NCBI RefSeq assembly: GCF_024055635.1
Contig: NZ_JAMXMB010000036.1
Location: forward strand, 62,001 to 126,000
Length of the DNA stretch: 64,000 nt
Direction of reading: 5' to 3'
Origin: Microbacterium yannicii
Lineage (GTDB): Bacteria > Actinomycetota > Actinomycetes > Actinomycetales > Microbacteriaceae
The stretch's first letter is position 1, and each line of letters starts with the position of its first letter. A program made the translations under genes and the position numbers. Under the pieces are notes generated by a model, which saw only the letters and a list, made by a program, of their open reading frames with translations, did not search any database and was not told the DNA's origin. This document shows positions 56,272 to 64,000 of this stretch, in pieces.

Positions 56272-57260
56272 GCAACGTCATCAGCAAGGAGGCCGTCCTC
56301 GCCGAAGAGGCCGCCGTCGGCGCCGTCGCGGCGCGATCCCTCCCCAGCGTCCGGCGCCGGCGGTCGGAGCCGCGCGGCGTGAAGATCCGAGAGACGAGGG
56401 GAGACCGCGCCTTCGTCGCGGTGGCCTACGTGCTGCTCGCGATCTTCCTGCTGGTGGTGCTGCTGCCGCTCCTGAACATCGTGGCCAGCTCGCTGTCGAG
56501 CCCGCACGCCGTCTCGTCCGGCCAGGTGCTGTTCTGGCCGGTGGACATCACGTTCCGCGGCTACGTCGAGGCGCTCGGCAATCCGGCCATCGTGCGCGGG
56601 TTCGCGAACTCCGTCTTCTACACCGTGATCGGCACACTCATCAGCGTGGCCGGCACGGTCGCGATCGCCTACCCGCTGTCACGCCAGAACCTGTTCGGCC
56701 GCAAGGTCATCACCGGCGCCGTCGTCTTCACGATGCTCTTCAGCGGCGGCGTGATCCCGATGTACCTCGTCGTGCAGTCGCTGGGGCTTCTCGACACCCG
56801 CTGGTCGATGCTGCTGCCGAACGCGATCGGCGTCTGGCAGGTCATCATCGCGATGGTGTTCTTCCGCGCCTCGATCCCTGACGAGGTGTACGAGGCGGCG
56901 CAGCTCGACGGCGCCAGCGAACTGCGCATCCTCTGGTCGATCGTGCTGCCGCTGGCGAAGCCGCTGATCGCCGTCATCGCGCTCATGTACGCGATCATGC
57001 AGTGGAACTCGTACTTCGACGCCCTGCTCTACCTCCGCAACGCAGACCTGCAGCCGCTGCAGCTCGTGCTCCGCGGCCTTCTCGTGCTCAACGACGCCGG
57101 CGGCGGCGGCGATGTCGGCGAGCAGCTCCGGCGACGCGAGCTGGCCGATCTGCTCCGGTACTCGACGGTCGTCATCGCGACCGTGCCGATGCTCGTCGTG
57201 TACCCGTTCGTCGCCAAGTACTTCAACAAGGGGATCATGGTCGGCGCCGTCAAGGGCTGA
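56268..57260 (+). CDS. Lpl/YtcQ-type sugar ABC permease 2 (locus 2)
   Basis: 330 residues, GTG at 56268 (GTGA). Basic N-terminal tail, six helices: LPLLNIVASSLSSPHAV, FTMLFSGGVIPMYLVVQSLG, EAA loop VYEAAQLDGASELRILWSIV, and the LplC-type end KYFNKGIMVGAVKG. A 25-residue Gly/Asp/Glu-rich stretch around NDAGGGGDVGEQLRRRE matches the extracytoplasmic loop of this group. No ATPase gene follows. Confidence 0.93.
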   Translation: MSNVISKEAVLAEEAAVGAVAARSLPSVRRRRSEPRGVKIRETRGDRAFVAVAYVLLAIFLLVVLLPLLNIVASSLSSPHAVSSGQVLFWPVDITFRGYVEALGNPAIVRGFANSVFYTVIGTLISVAGTVAIAYPLSRQNLFGRKVITGAVVFTMLFSGGVIPMYLVVQSLGLLDTRWSMLLPNAIGVWQVIIAMVFFRASIPDEVYEAAQLDGASELRILWSIVLPLAKPLIAVIALMYAIMQWNSYFDALLYLRNADLQPLQLVLRGLLVLNDAGGGGDVGEQLRRRELADLLRYSTVVIATVPMLVVYPFVAKYFNKGIMVGAVKG

Positions 57261-57322
57261 TCATGCTTCCCGCTACAGACCCACCACCACGCAGAATGAC
57301 CCGGGCAAAGGAGATTCCGGCA

Positions 57323-58957
57323 ATGAGACACAGCTTGATGAGGGGAGCCGTCGCAGCGATCGCGATCGCGGCGACCACGCTCGCGATGGCGGCGTGTACG
57401 CCCTCGGCCGACAACGACAACGGCCAGCTCGTCGCCTTCGGTCCGCAGGGCGACAACGGCACGCTCGAGGACAACAGCTTCACCAAGGAGGTCGAGAAGA
57501 AGTTCGACATCGACTTCGACTGGCAGACCACCACGTACGACGGCAGCGTCGCGGGCGAGAAGCGGCAGGTCTCGCTCGCCAGCGGCGACTACCCCGACGC
57601 GTACTTCCTCGTGCCGTGGGTCGACGCGTTCTCGCGCAGCGAGATCCTCAAGTACGGCCAGCAGGGGGTGCTGCTGCCGCTCGAGGATCTCATCGATGAG
57701 TACGCGCCGACGCTCAAGGAGCGCTTCGAGGAGAAGCCGGATTGGAAGGAGTCGGTCACGGCTCCTGACGGACACATCTACGCGATCACGCAGTGGAGCG
57801 AGTGCTACCACTGCAGCTTCCCGTCGAAGCTGTGGATGAACACGACGTGGCTGGACAACCTCGGCCTCGAGCAGCCGACCACCACGGAGGAGCTGCGCAC
57901 GGTGCTGCGGGCGTTCAAGAACGACGACCCGAACGGCAACGGTGTGCAGGACGAGGTGCCGCTGAGCGGTTCGGCCACGCAGCCGATCATCAACTACCTC
58001 ATGAACGCGTTCGCCTACGCGCCGGTCGCCGGGCCGTCCAGCCCGCCGCCGATGGTCATGCAGGACGGCGAAGTGCAGCTCGCCGCCGCCTCGGACGAGT
58101 GGCGTGATGGCCTCGCGTACATCAACTCCCTCGCGTCGGAGGGCCTGCTCGACACCGCGGCGTTCACCCAGAACGGCGACGCGCTGAAGGCGCTGGGCGA
58201 CAACTCCGGTACCGAGATCCTCGGCTCCGCGGTCGACCTGCATCCGTACGACTTCGTGACGGCCGAGTCCCCGGACGGCCGTGACAAGAACTACGACGCC
58301 GTCGCGCCGGTCGCCGGTCCCGACGGCACGCAGCTGGCGACGTGGCGGTCACCCGTGAACCCGCTCGGCATCTTCGCCCTGACCAACAAGTCCACCGAGG
58401 ACGAGCGCATCAAGGCGATCAAGCTGATCGACTACCTGGTGACGGACGAGGGCGACAAGCGCGGCGCCATGGGCCCGGAGGGCGAGGCGTGGGTGCCGGC
58501 GGAAGACGGCGACGTGGCGCTCGATCCGGAGCTGGAGCCCACCTTCAAGCCGCTCACGTACGACGAGACCTCCAACGCCGCCTGGCGCTCGATGGCGCAG
58601 TACTGGGACTCGCTGGAGTACCGCAACTCGCAGGTCGTGCCCGAGGACGTCTACTCGCCGGACGGCTACGAGAGGCGCCTGCTCATCGCGTCCAAGGAGT
58701 ACGAGCCCTACATGCCCGACGAGAGCATCGTGTTCCCCGCCGAGAAGCTGTGGCCCGACGCCGACACGTCGGCCGAGCTCGCCGACCTGCAGACGAACAT
58801 CGCGAACTACGTCACGCAGGCGCAGGCCGAGTTCGTCACCGGCCAGCGTGACATCGAGGACGACGCCGCCTGGCAGGCGTACCTCGACGACCTGGACGGC
58901 CTCGGTCTCGCGCAGTTCCTCCAGATGGAGCAGGACCTGTACGACGCGCTGAAGTAG
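57323..58957 (+). CDS. LplA-type extracellular solute-binding lipoprotein (locus 2)
   Basis: 544 residues, ATG at 57323 with AAGGAG nine bases upstream. Signal peptide and lipobox AMAAC (Cys near 25). Large LplA-type binding protein: DWQTTTYDGSVAGEKRQVSL, ALGNP-type core HIYAITQWSECYHCSFPSK with two Cys, DDPNGNGVQDEVPLSGS (a calcium-like DxDxNG loop), and the C-terminal AEFVTGQRDIEDDAAWQAYL shared with the protein at 39.0 kb. Outer-surface receptor for permeases 1 and 2 of this locus. Followed by a strong terminator. Confidence 0.92.
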   Translation: MRHSLMRGAVAAIAIAATTLAMAACTPSADNDNGQLVAFGPQGDNGTLEDNSFTKEVEKKFDIDFDWQTTTYDGSVAGEKRQVSLASGDYPDAYFLVPWVDAFSRSEILKYGQQGVLLPLEDLIDEYAPTLKERFEEKPDWKESVTAPDGHIYAITQWSECYHCSFPSKLWMNTTWLDNLGLEQPTTTEELRTVLRAFKNDDPNGNGVQDEVPLSGSATQPIINYLMNAFAYAPVAGPSSPPPMVMQDGEVQLAAASDEWRDGLAYINSLASEGLLDTAAFTQNGDALKALGDNSGTEILGSAVDLHPYDFVTAESPDGRDKNYDAVAPVAGPDGTQLATWRSPVNPLGIFALTNKSTEDERIKAIKLIDYLVTDEGDKRGAMGPEGEAWVPAEDGDVALDPELEPTFKPLTYDETSNAAWRSMAQYWDSLEYRNSQVVPEDVYSPDGYERRLLIASKEYEPYMPDESIVFPAEKLWPDADTSAELADLQTNIANYVTQAQAEFVTGQRDIEDDAAWQAYLDDLDGLGLAQFLQMEQDLYDALK

Positions 58958-58980
58958 GCAGGATCGGGCGCCAGTCCACG

Positions 58981-59016
58981 AAGATGCCCGGCGGTCGCGA
59001 GACCGCCGGGCATCTT
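58981..59016. terminator. Perfect 16-base stem terminator hairpin
   Basis: AAGATGCCCGGCGGTC (58981-58996), loop GCGA, perfect complement 59001-59016. Serves the binding-protein operon and possibly the convergent ROK gene. Confidence 0.85.
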
Positions 59017-59096
59017 CGCGTCGCGGCTCGGTGCATGGCGCGAGCGAGGGCTGACGAACCTTGCGGCGCCGGGAGGACGGATGCCGCGGCGCGGCG

Positions 59097-60263
59097 TCAG
59101 CGGACGAGCGACTGGATGGCGGCCGCGGCGGCGCCGCGGGCCCAGTCCTGGAAGGTGTGGGGGCGCGTCACGATGCGGCAGCGGGCCGCGGCGCCGAAGG
59201 CGTGGGCCTCGAAGGCGTCGCGCAGGTTCGTCTCGAAGAGGTCGAAGTTCGACACGCCCTCGCCGCCGATGATGACGAGCTCCGGTCCGGCGAGGTTGAC
59301 GAGCGTGGCGATCGCGGTGCCGATGAGCCCGGCGGCCTCCCGGAAGGCGGCCTCGGCGGCGGGGTCGCCCGCGTGCGCGAGGTGCACCGCCTCCTCGATG
59401 TCCACGTCTCGGCCGAGTGCGGCCGAGACGGTCGCCGCGATCGCTGCCGTCGAGGCGACGGCCTCGACGCAGCCGCGGCGGCCGCACGAGCAGATGCGCG
59501 ACGGATCGGCGAGCGGCAGGTGGCCGATCTCGCCCGAGACCCCGAAGGCGCCGCTCACGACCTGCCCGTTCAGGTGCAGGCCGCTGCCGATGCCGCGTCC
59601 GATGGTCACGATGGCGAACGATTCCATGCCGAGGCCGATGCCGAACCAGTGTTCGCCGACCGTGAGGGCGTGCACGTCGTTCTCCAGCGTCACGGGCCGG
59701 CCGAGCCGCTCCTGCAGCTGCCCGCCGAAGTCCTCGTCCGCCCACCCCATGATCGCCGACTCCCGGACCACGCCGGTGGACGTGTCGACGTCGCCCGACA
59801 CGGAGACGCCGACGCCGGCGATGGCGTCGCGCTTGTCGCCGAGGCGTTCTTCGAGCCGGCGCACCACCTCGATGATCGCGTCGGCCGCCGACACCGGATC
59901 GTGCGCGGCCAGCGGCTGGTTCTCGGCGGCGAGCACCGTGGTGGCGAGGTCGGTGGCGACCCCGATCACCTCGTCGACGTTCACCTTGATGCCCAGCAGC
60001 ACCATCGCGTCGGGGACGATCGAGACCGGCGCCGCCGGGCGACCGGGGTTGCCGTCGCGGTGCGTCGCAGGCGGCGCGTCGACGAGCCCGGCGGCGACGA
60101 GCGGCGAGACCGCCTTGGTGACGGCGGCCTGCGACAGCCCGGTCTGGCGGGCGATGTCGATGCGGCTGATGGGGCTGCGGGTCAGGATGGTGGCGAACAC
60201 CTTCGATCCTGCTTCCGACGCCGAACGGATGAGCGTCGTGCGCGCAGCGGTGTCGTGATCCAT
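59097..60263 (-). CDS. ROK-family transcriptional regulator of sugar locus 2
   Basis: 388 residues, ATG at 60263 with GAAGGAA about five bases upstream; a TACCGT box lies about 25 bases further up. N-terminal winged helix (ISRIDIARQTGLSQAAVTKAV) and a C-terminal ROK sugar-kinase-like fold: GVGVSVSGDVD, GRGIGSGLHLNG, and the zinc motif CSCGRRGCVEA with preceding GHLP. Catalytic kinase Asp is not needed in regulators. Likely represses the transporter and glycoside hydrolase genes on both sides until a sugar binds. Confidence 0.92.
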   Translation of the reverse strand: MDHDTAARTTLIRSASEAGSKVFATILTRSPISRIDIARQTGLSQAAVTKAVSPLVAAGLVDAPPATHRDGNPGRPAAPVSIVPDAMVLLGIKVNVDEVIGVATDLATTVLAAENQPLAAHDPVSAADAIIEVVRRLEERLGDKRDAIAGVGVSVSGDVDTSTGVVRESAIMGWADEDFGGQLQERLGRPVTLENDVHALTVGEHWFGIGLGMESFAIVTIGRGIGSGLHLNGQVVSGAFGVSGEIGHLPLADPSRICSCGRRGCVEAVASTAAIAATVSAALGRDVDIEEAVHLAHAGDPAAEAAFREAAGLIGTAIATLVNLAGPELVIIGGEGVSNFDLFETNLRDAFEAHAFGAAARCRIVTRPHTFQDWARGAAAAAIQSLVR

Positions 60264-60305
60264 CGGTTCCTTCGGTCTCAGTCGATACGGTAGCGAGTCC
60301 GCGGG

Positions 60306-61313
60306 TCAGGCGCTGGGGCGGCCGGCGGTGAGTCGGTGCGGGGCCAGGTGTGCGGCGGCGAACTCGAGGGCGTTCTCCTCGTCGAGGTCGCCGCCGGCTT
60401 CGTGGCCGTTGTACGGCCACAGCACGACCTGCTTGGGCCCGGCGTAGGCCGTGAAGGCGGGGAGGACGGATGCCGGCGGTGCGATGCCGTCGCGCAGTCC
60501 GGTGCTGAGCAGGGCCGGTGCCGTGGCGCGTTTGGCGTGGTTGACGCCGTCGAAGTACCGCAGCGTCTCGAGCGCCGTGGCCGTGTCGAGGCGCCGGTCG
60601 GCGAAGTGCTGGGTCAGCAGGGCGTACGGGTGCTCATCGCTGAGCCGGGCGGCGCGGTTCAGCTCGCACAGGAACGGCGCCTGGACGATCGTGACCGCGA
60701 GGTCGGGCACGAGCCCCGCGATCGCCAGCGCGATTCCGCCGCCCTGGCTCGCGCCGACGGCTCCGACGCGGGCCGGATCGACGCCGTCGAGAGAGCGCAG
60801 CGCCTCGACGGCCCGCACGGCGTCGGCGTACACCCGCCGGTAGTAGTACTCGTACGGCGAGCGGATGCCGCGGGTGAGGAACCCGCCGGCCGAAGGCCCG
60901 CCGTCCGCGTGGTCGTCGTCGGTGTCGCCGTGGCCCTGGCCGCGGGCATCCACCACGAGGTGTGCGTAGCCGGCCGCCGCCCAGCGCAGATCGCGCAGCG
61001 CGTGGCCGCGGCCGTTCCCGTAGCCGAAGAACTGCACCAGCCCGGGAAGCGGAGCGCTCACGCCGCGGGGGACCCGCAGCCACGCGTGGATCCGTGTGCC
61101 CCCGAAGCCGCGGAACGTGACGTCGAACACGTCGATGACCGCGAGGCCGGTCTCCCGCGGCTCGACAGCGACGTCCAGCGGGTGGCGCCATGTCTCGGCG
61201 AGGGTGTCGGCCCAGAAGCGGTCGAAGTCGGCCGGCTCGGTCTGGGTGGTGGGCTCGTCGACGAGGCTGAGCTCACCGCGCACGGGAAGCACCGATCGCA
61301 GCACCGGCGGCAT
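60306..61313 (-). CDS. Acetyl xylan esterase / cephalosporin-C deacetylase family (CE7)
   Basis: 335 residues from the ATG at 61313, overlapping the GH95 gene by 41 bases; an internal GTG at 61283 is an alternative. ADFDRFWADTLAE near the N-terminus, FRGFGGTRIHAWLRVP, the RGQG motif (VVDARGQGHGD), nucleophile in GAVGASQGGGIAL (GxSQG), Asp in LLSTGLRDGIAPP and His in NGHEAGG complete the CE7 triad. Removes acetyl groups from xylo-oligosaccharides or other sugars. No signal peptide, so it acts on imported oligosaccharides. Confidence 0.92.
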   Translation of the reverse strand: MPPVLRSVLPVRGELSLVDEPTTQTEPADFDRFWADTLAETWRHPLDVAVEPRETGLAVIDVFDVTFRGFGGTRIHAWLRVPRGVSAPLPGLVQFFGYGNGRGHALRDLRWAAAGYAHLVVDARGQGHGDTDDDHADGGPSAGGFLTRGIRSPYEYYYRRVYADAVRAVEALRSLDGVDPARVGAVGASQGGGIALAIAGLVPDLAVTIVQAPFLCELNRAARLSDEHPYALLTQHFADRRLDTATALETLRYFDGVNHAKRATAPALLSTGLRDGIAPPASVLPAFTAYAGPKQVVLWPYNGHEAGGDLDEENALEFAAAHLAPHRLTAGRPSA

Positions 61314-63681
61314 CGACGAGAGCGGCCGCCGGCACATCGGCACTCCCGCCGGCCGGCACAGGGAGCACCACGCGGTGGCCCGCGTACTCGACGATCACGT
61401 CGCGCTCGCCGCCACGGATGCTGCGCAACGTCGCCGACGACAGCGCGCCGTCACGCCACACCAGGTCGACCGCGAGGCCGGTCCGAGCGCCGAGGCCCTG
61501 TGCGTCGCCGTCGGTCCAGGAGGATGGCAGAGCGGGAAGCAGCCGCACCACGCCGCCGTGGCTCTGCACCAGCAGCTCGGCGATGCCCGCGGGGAAGCCC
61601 AGATTTCCGTCGATCTGGAACGGCGGGTGCGTGCTGAAGAGGTTGGGCAGCAGTCCGCCCCATTCCGAGCCGTCGACGGGCCCGTGGCGGGTGGCGTCGC
61701 CCTCGAACGGGGCGAGCGCCTCGTCCAGCAGCGCCGCGGCGGCATCGCCGTCGCCGATGCGGGCGCGCAGCGCGATCTTCCACGCCCACGACCAGCCCAT
61801 CGCTCCGGAACCGCGGGCGTCGAGCAGGCGGACGCCGGCGTCGAAGAGCTCGGGGTCGCGGTCGGGCGTGAGCGTGTCGAGCGGATACATCCCGACGAGA
61901 GGCGACAGGTGCCGGTGCAGCGGTTCGACCTCGACGACGTCCGCCGACCATTCGCTCAGTCGACCGTCGGCGCGGATCCCCACCGGGGCGAGCGCGGCCA
62001 GTGCGCGGTCGATCTCGGCTGCGAGCGGGTCGTCGACACCGAGCGCATCGATGGCGGTGAGGGCGCGTTCGAAGAGCGCCTGGATGAGGAAGACATCGGA
62101 TGCCGCAGTCAGGCCGATCGCGGTGGAGGTGCCGTCGGGCCGCACGAAGGAGTTCTCGGGCGCCGTCGAGGGTGAGGTGCGCAGCATGCCGTCCGGTCCC
62201 GGAACCAGCCAGTCGAGGCAGAACTCGACGGCGCCGCGCATGACGGGCCAGATCCGCGACCGGAGCAGGTCGAGGTCGCCGCCGAATTCGTACTCGTCCC
62301 ACAGGTTGTGGGTGAGCCACACGCCGCCCATCATCCAGATCGCCCAGCTGGGCGCGCCGTGGCCGCCGCCGACGGGAAGGCTCCAGCCCCACATGTCGGC
62401 ATTGTGGTGAGCCACCCAGCCCCGGGCACCGTAGAGATCGCGCGCGACATCGGCACCCGTGCGGGCCAGACGCTCGACGAGCGCGAGCAGCGGCTCGGCG
62501 GCGTCGTCGAGGCCGAGCACGGGCGCTGCCCAGTAGTTCATCTGCGTGTTGATGTTGATCGTGTAGTTGGACGACCACGCGGGACGCAGCTGGTCGTTCC
62601 AGATGCCCTGGAGGTTCGCAGCCGGCGCGCCCGCCCGCGACGACGAGGCGAGCAGATACGCCCCGAACTCCGCGGCGACGGTCGCCTTCAACTGCGCGTC
62701 GTCGCCGTGCAGGACGTCGCGGTCGACGTTCCACGTGCCTTCCCGTCGACCGCCGATCGCGAACCGAGTCCGAGCGTGACGCCGACGATCGGCGAGGTGC
62801 TCGGCGAGCAGCGCGGACGGTGCGCGGTGTGCCGCGGCATCCGCCCGCTCTCTGGCCCGGTCCCGGATCGCCTCGCGGGAGGCGGTCCGCCACTCCCCGT
62901 CCGCGTCGGCCCACCAAAACTCGGCGCGGGACGATGTGGAGAGGGCGATCAGCAGCCGGCGAGCCCCGTGAACTGCCGCGCGTGCAGGCGCGGCATCCAC
63001 GAAACCGTCGGTGTCCAGCGCGACCGCGACGGCCGCGAAGGCGTCGAAGTCGGTGTCGGCCTCGGCATACCGCAGAGGCGGCTCGACCGAGGTCTCGTGC
63101 AAGGGTGCCCCATCGACGGGGATCTCGATGTCGAGGCCGAGACCGTCGGCCGTGCCGCGGAGCGGCGTCGAGAGCGAGACGGATGCCGCGAACTCGACGT
63201 CCGCGGTGAGCTCGACGATCAGCGCCTGTGCGGGCGCCGACACCCAGGAGCGCCGGCGGACGGTGCCGCCGGGGACCTGCAGGGTCTCGGTCAGCACGGC
63301 TTCGTCGAGATCGAGGATGCGCGCCGGGGTGAGCGCGGTCGCGCCGGCGATCTCGACCACGAGGTCGCCGAGGGGGAGGAACTCCTGCGAGTAGGGGCCC
63401 TCGAACGACATGAGCAGGTCCTCGGCGGTGCGGATGTCGCCGTCATCGAGCGCCGCGCGGATCTCCTCGAGCCGCTCCGGTCCGGCGCCGCCGGCGAGCA
63501 CATCGCGGAGGGCCGCGGCCGGACCGTCGGGGGTGCCCGACCACACGGTGGCGTCGTTGAGCGCGTATCGTCCGGTCGCGCCGCCGAACGCCATCGCGCC
63601 GATACGGCCGTTGCCCAAGGGCGCGGCCTCTTCCCACCGGGCGGCGGGTGCTGTCCACGACAGTCGCAGGGTGTCGCTCAT
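61273..63681 (-). CDS. GH95 alpha-L-fucosidase / alpha-L-galactosidase-like glycoside hydrolase
   Basis: 802 residues; ATG at 63681 with GAGGA six bases upstream. N-terminal beta domain (LRLSWTAPAARWEEAAPLGNGRIG-type start, split here: APLGNGRIGAMAFGG), then an (alpha/alpha)6 barrel: NLQGIWNDQLRPAWSSNYT, ININTQMNYWAA (the substrate-activating Asn pair), the catalytic Glu in TSPSTAPENSF, and FQIDGNLGFPAGIAEL with the base Asp. No signal peptide, so intracellular. Acts on alpha-1,2-fucosyl or L-galactosyl residues such as those of xyloglucan. Coupled to the acetyl esterase gene. Confidence 0.93.
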   Translation of the reverse strand: MSDTLRLSWTAPAARWEEAAPLGNGRIGAMAFGGATGRYALNDATVWSGTPDGPAAALRDVLAGGAGPERLEEIRAALDDGDIRTAEDLLMSFEGPYSQEFLPLGDLVVEIAGATALTPARILDLDEAVLTETLQVPGGTVRRRSWVSAPAQALIVELTADVEFAASVSLSTPLRGTADGLGLDIEIPVDGAPLHETSVEPPLRYAEADTDFDAFAAVAVALDTDGFVDAAPARAAVHGARRLLIALSTSSRAEFWWADADGEWRTASREAIRDRARERADAAAHRAPSALLAEHLADRRRHARTRFAIGGRREGTWNVDRDVLHGDDAQLKATVAAEFGAYLLASSSRAGAPAANLQGIWNDQLRPAWSSNYTININTQMNYWAAPVLGLDDAAEPLLALVERLARTGADVARDLYGARGWVAHHNADMWGWSLPVGGGHGAPSWAIWMMGGVWLTHNLWDEYEFGGDLDLLRSRIWPVMRGAVEFCLDWLVPGPDGMLRTSPSTAPENSFVRPDGTSTAIGLTAASDVFLIQALFERALTAIDALGVDDPLAAEIDRALAALAPVGIRADGRLSEWSADVVEVEPLHRHLSPLVGMYPLDTLTPDRDPELFDAGVRLLDARGSGAMGWSWAWKIALRARIGDGDAAAALLDEALAPFEGDATRHGPVDGSEWGGLLPNLFSTHPPFQIDGNLGFPAGIAELLVQSHGGVVRLLPALPSSWTDGDAQGLGARTGLAVDLVWRDGALSSATLRSIRGGERDVIVEYAGHRVVLPVPAGGSADVPAAALVDAAGAAIGASRAR

Positions 63682-63765
63682 CTCGATCCTCGGTCGGCGG
63701 TGTCCGAGATCTCGAGTGTCCGCAGCGACGACGCCTGCAGACCTCGGATCTTTGCTTGCGACGCC

Positions 63766-63795
63766 AGCGTAAACGTGATTAATTACCAATGTCAA
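63766..63795 (-). promoter_or_regulatory. Promoter of GH95 operon with embedded AT-rich operator
   Basis: On the minus strand: -35 TTGACA (63795-63790), 18-base spacer, -10 TACGCT (63771-63766). The spacer contains GGTAATTAATCACG with a TAATTA core, a likely operator; a TTGCGA-18-TAATTA pair could serve the divergent alpha-galactosidase gene. Confidence 0.65.
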
Positions 63796-63817
63796 GAAAC
63801 TCTATGGAGGAGTTCGA

Positions 63818-64000
63818 ATGGTCAACGGTGAAGGCGCCGTCCAGACGTTGTCGGCCACGAAAGTCGTGCCGGCAGCCGTCCATACGCTGCGAGCGGCAGG
63901 GGCGGCGCTGGTCGTGGATCTCGGGGGCGCCATGCCTCGAGTGCTGCACTGGGGCGCCGATCTCGGCGCGCTGGACGCGCCGGGGATCGAGGCGCTGCGT
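63818..64000 (+). CDS. GH36-type alpha-galactosidase (3' truncated by window)
   Basis: 61 residues are visible. ATG at 63818 with GGAGGAG five bases upstream. ALVVDLGGAMPRVLHWGADLG is typical of the N-terminal beta-sandwich of actinobacterial GH36 alpha-galactosidases, in which VLHWGxDLG is well conserved. The catalytic domain lies beyond the window. No signal peptide, so cytoplasmic like the GH95 enzyme. Divergent from the GH95 operon and likely under the same regulator. Confidence 0.75.
   Translation, partial: MVNGEGAVQTLSATKVVPAAVHTLRAAGAALVVDLGGAMPRVLHWGADLGALDAPGIEALR

Overview
The window is a very GC-rich, densely coding actinobacterial chromosome segment. Codon use, F420 genes, abundant GGATGC/GCATCC hexamers and dispersed GGTCGNTGAGC-type repeats point to the family Microbacteriaceae, most likely Microbacterium or a close relative. 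This is inferred from content; no marker gene proves the genus. No rRNA, tRNA, CRISPR array, insertion sequence or prophage was seen, and no gene-free stretch exceeds 300 bases. Many genes have a TANNNT-like -10 box ending 6-7 bases before the start codon, the layout of leaderless transcripts, and this often settles the start.

1-13.7 kb: metabolic and envelope genes. A truncated FAD oxidoreductase, a DHA2-type MFS exporter, a GNAT protein, an SDR, a cyclase-family hydrolase, menC (o-succinylbenzoate synthase/N-acylamino acid racemase), a lactate 2-monooxygenase-like flavoenzyme behind an array of five repeated half-sites, two lipoproteins, and a binding-protein/VWA lipoprotein paired with an XpaC-like membrane protein.

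13.7-18.1 kb (minus strand): a translationally coupled five-gene cassette. It has a WXG100-like helical protein, a 439-residue toxin-like protein with a membrane hairpin and a variable C-terminal domain, an unrecognised 215-residue protein (candidate immunity factor) and two tandem SseB-like paralogs. It looks like a type VII secretion effector locus without its secretion machinery.

18.2-32.8 kb: glyS; an SDR; a DrrAB-type ABC exporter convergent with a BTAD/ATPase regulator; DUF1801 and HhH-GPD repair genes; a HemY-like oxidase and HemD separated by three small envelope genes (YtxH, holin-like, DUF3618); cofD; a TauE/SafE transporter; and a cupin.

32.9-41.5 kb: sugar-uptake locus 1. A LacI regulator has a perfect operator overlapping a TTGACG-17-GATACT promoter, and it diverges from two Gfo/Idh/MocA dehydrogenases, a cupin, Lpl-type permeases, a binding protein and a YesL/DUF624 protein.

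42.1-48.0 kb (minus strand): an F420 operon with every junction overlapping or nearly so: fbiC (FO synthase), a Baeyer-Villiger-type monooxygenase, fgd (F420-dependent glucose-6-phosphate dehydrogenase) and cofC. With cofD at 30.6 kb, much of F420 synthesis and use is here (cofE is not seen). FbiC is unusual. Its CofH half lacks the CxxxCxxC radical-SAM motif, and its linkers are built from palindromic and tandem repeats.

48.1-55.1 kb: a small PH-like protein, an ABC exporter whose ATPase carries a long acidic tail, a 3-hydroxyisobutyryl-CoA hydrolase-like enzyme, an LssY-C protein, a membrane protein and a J-domain/NERD-like fusion.

55.3-64 kb: sugar-uptake locus 2. Lpl-type permeases and a binding protein face a minus-strand ROK regulator, a CE7 acetyl esterase and a GH95 fucosidase. 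A GH36-type alpha-galactosidase diverges at the window end. Neither sugar transporter has its ATPase here, so a shared MsmX-like ATPase elsewhere is expected.
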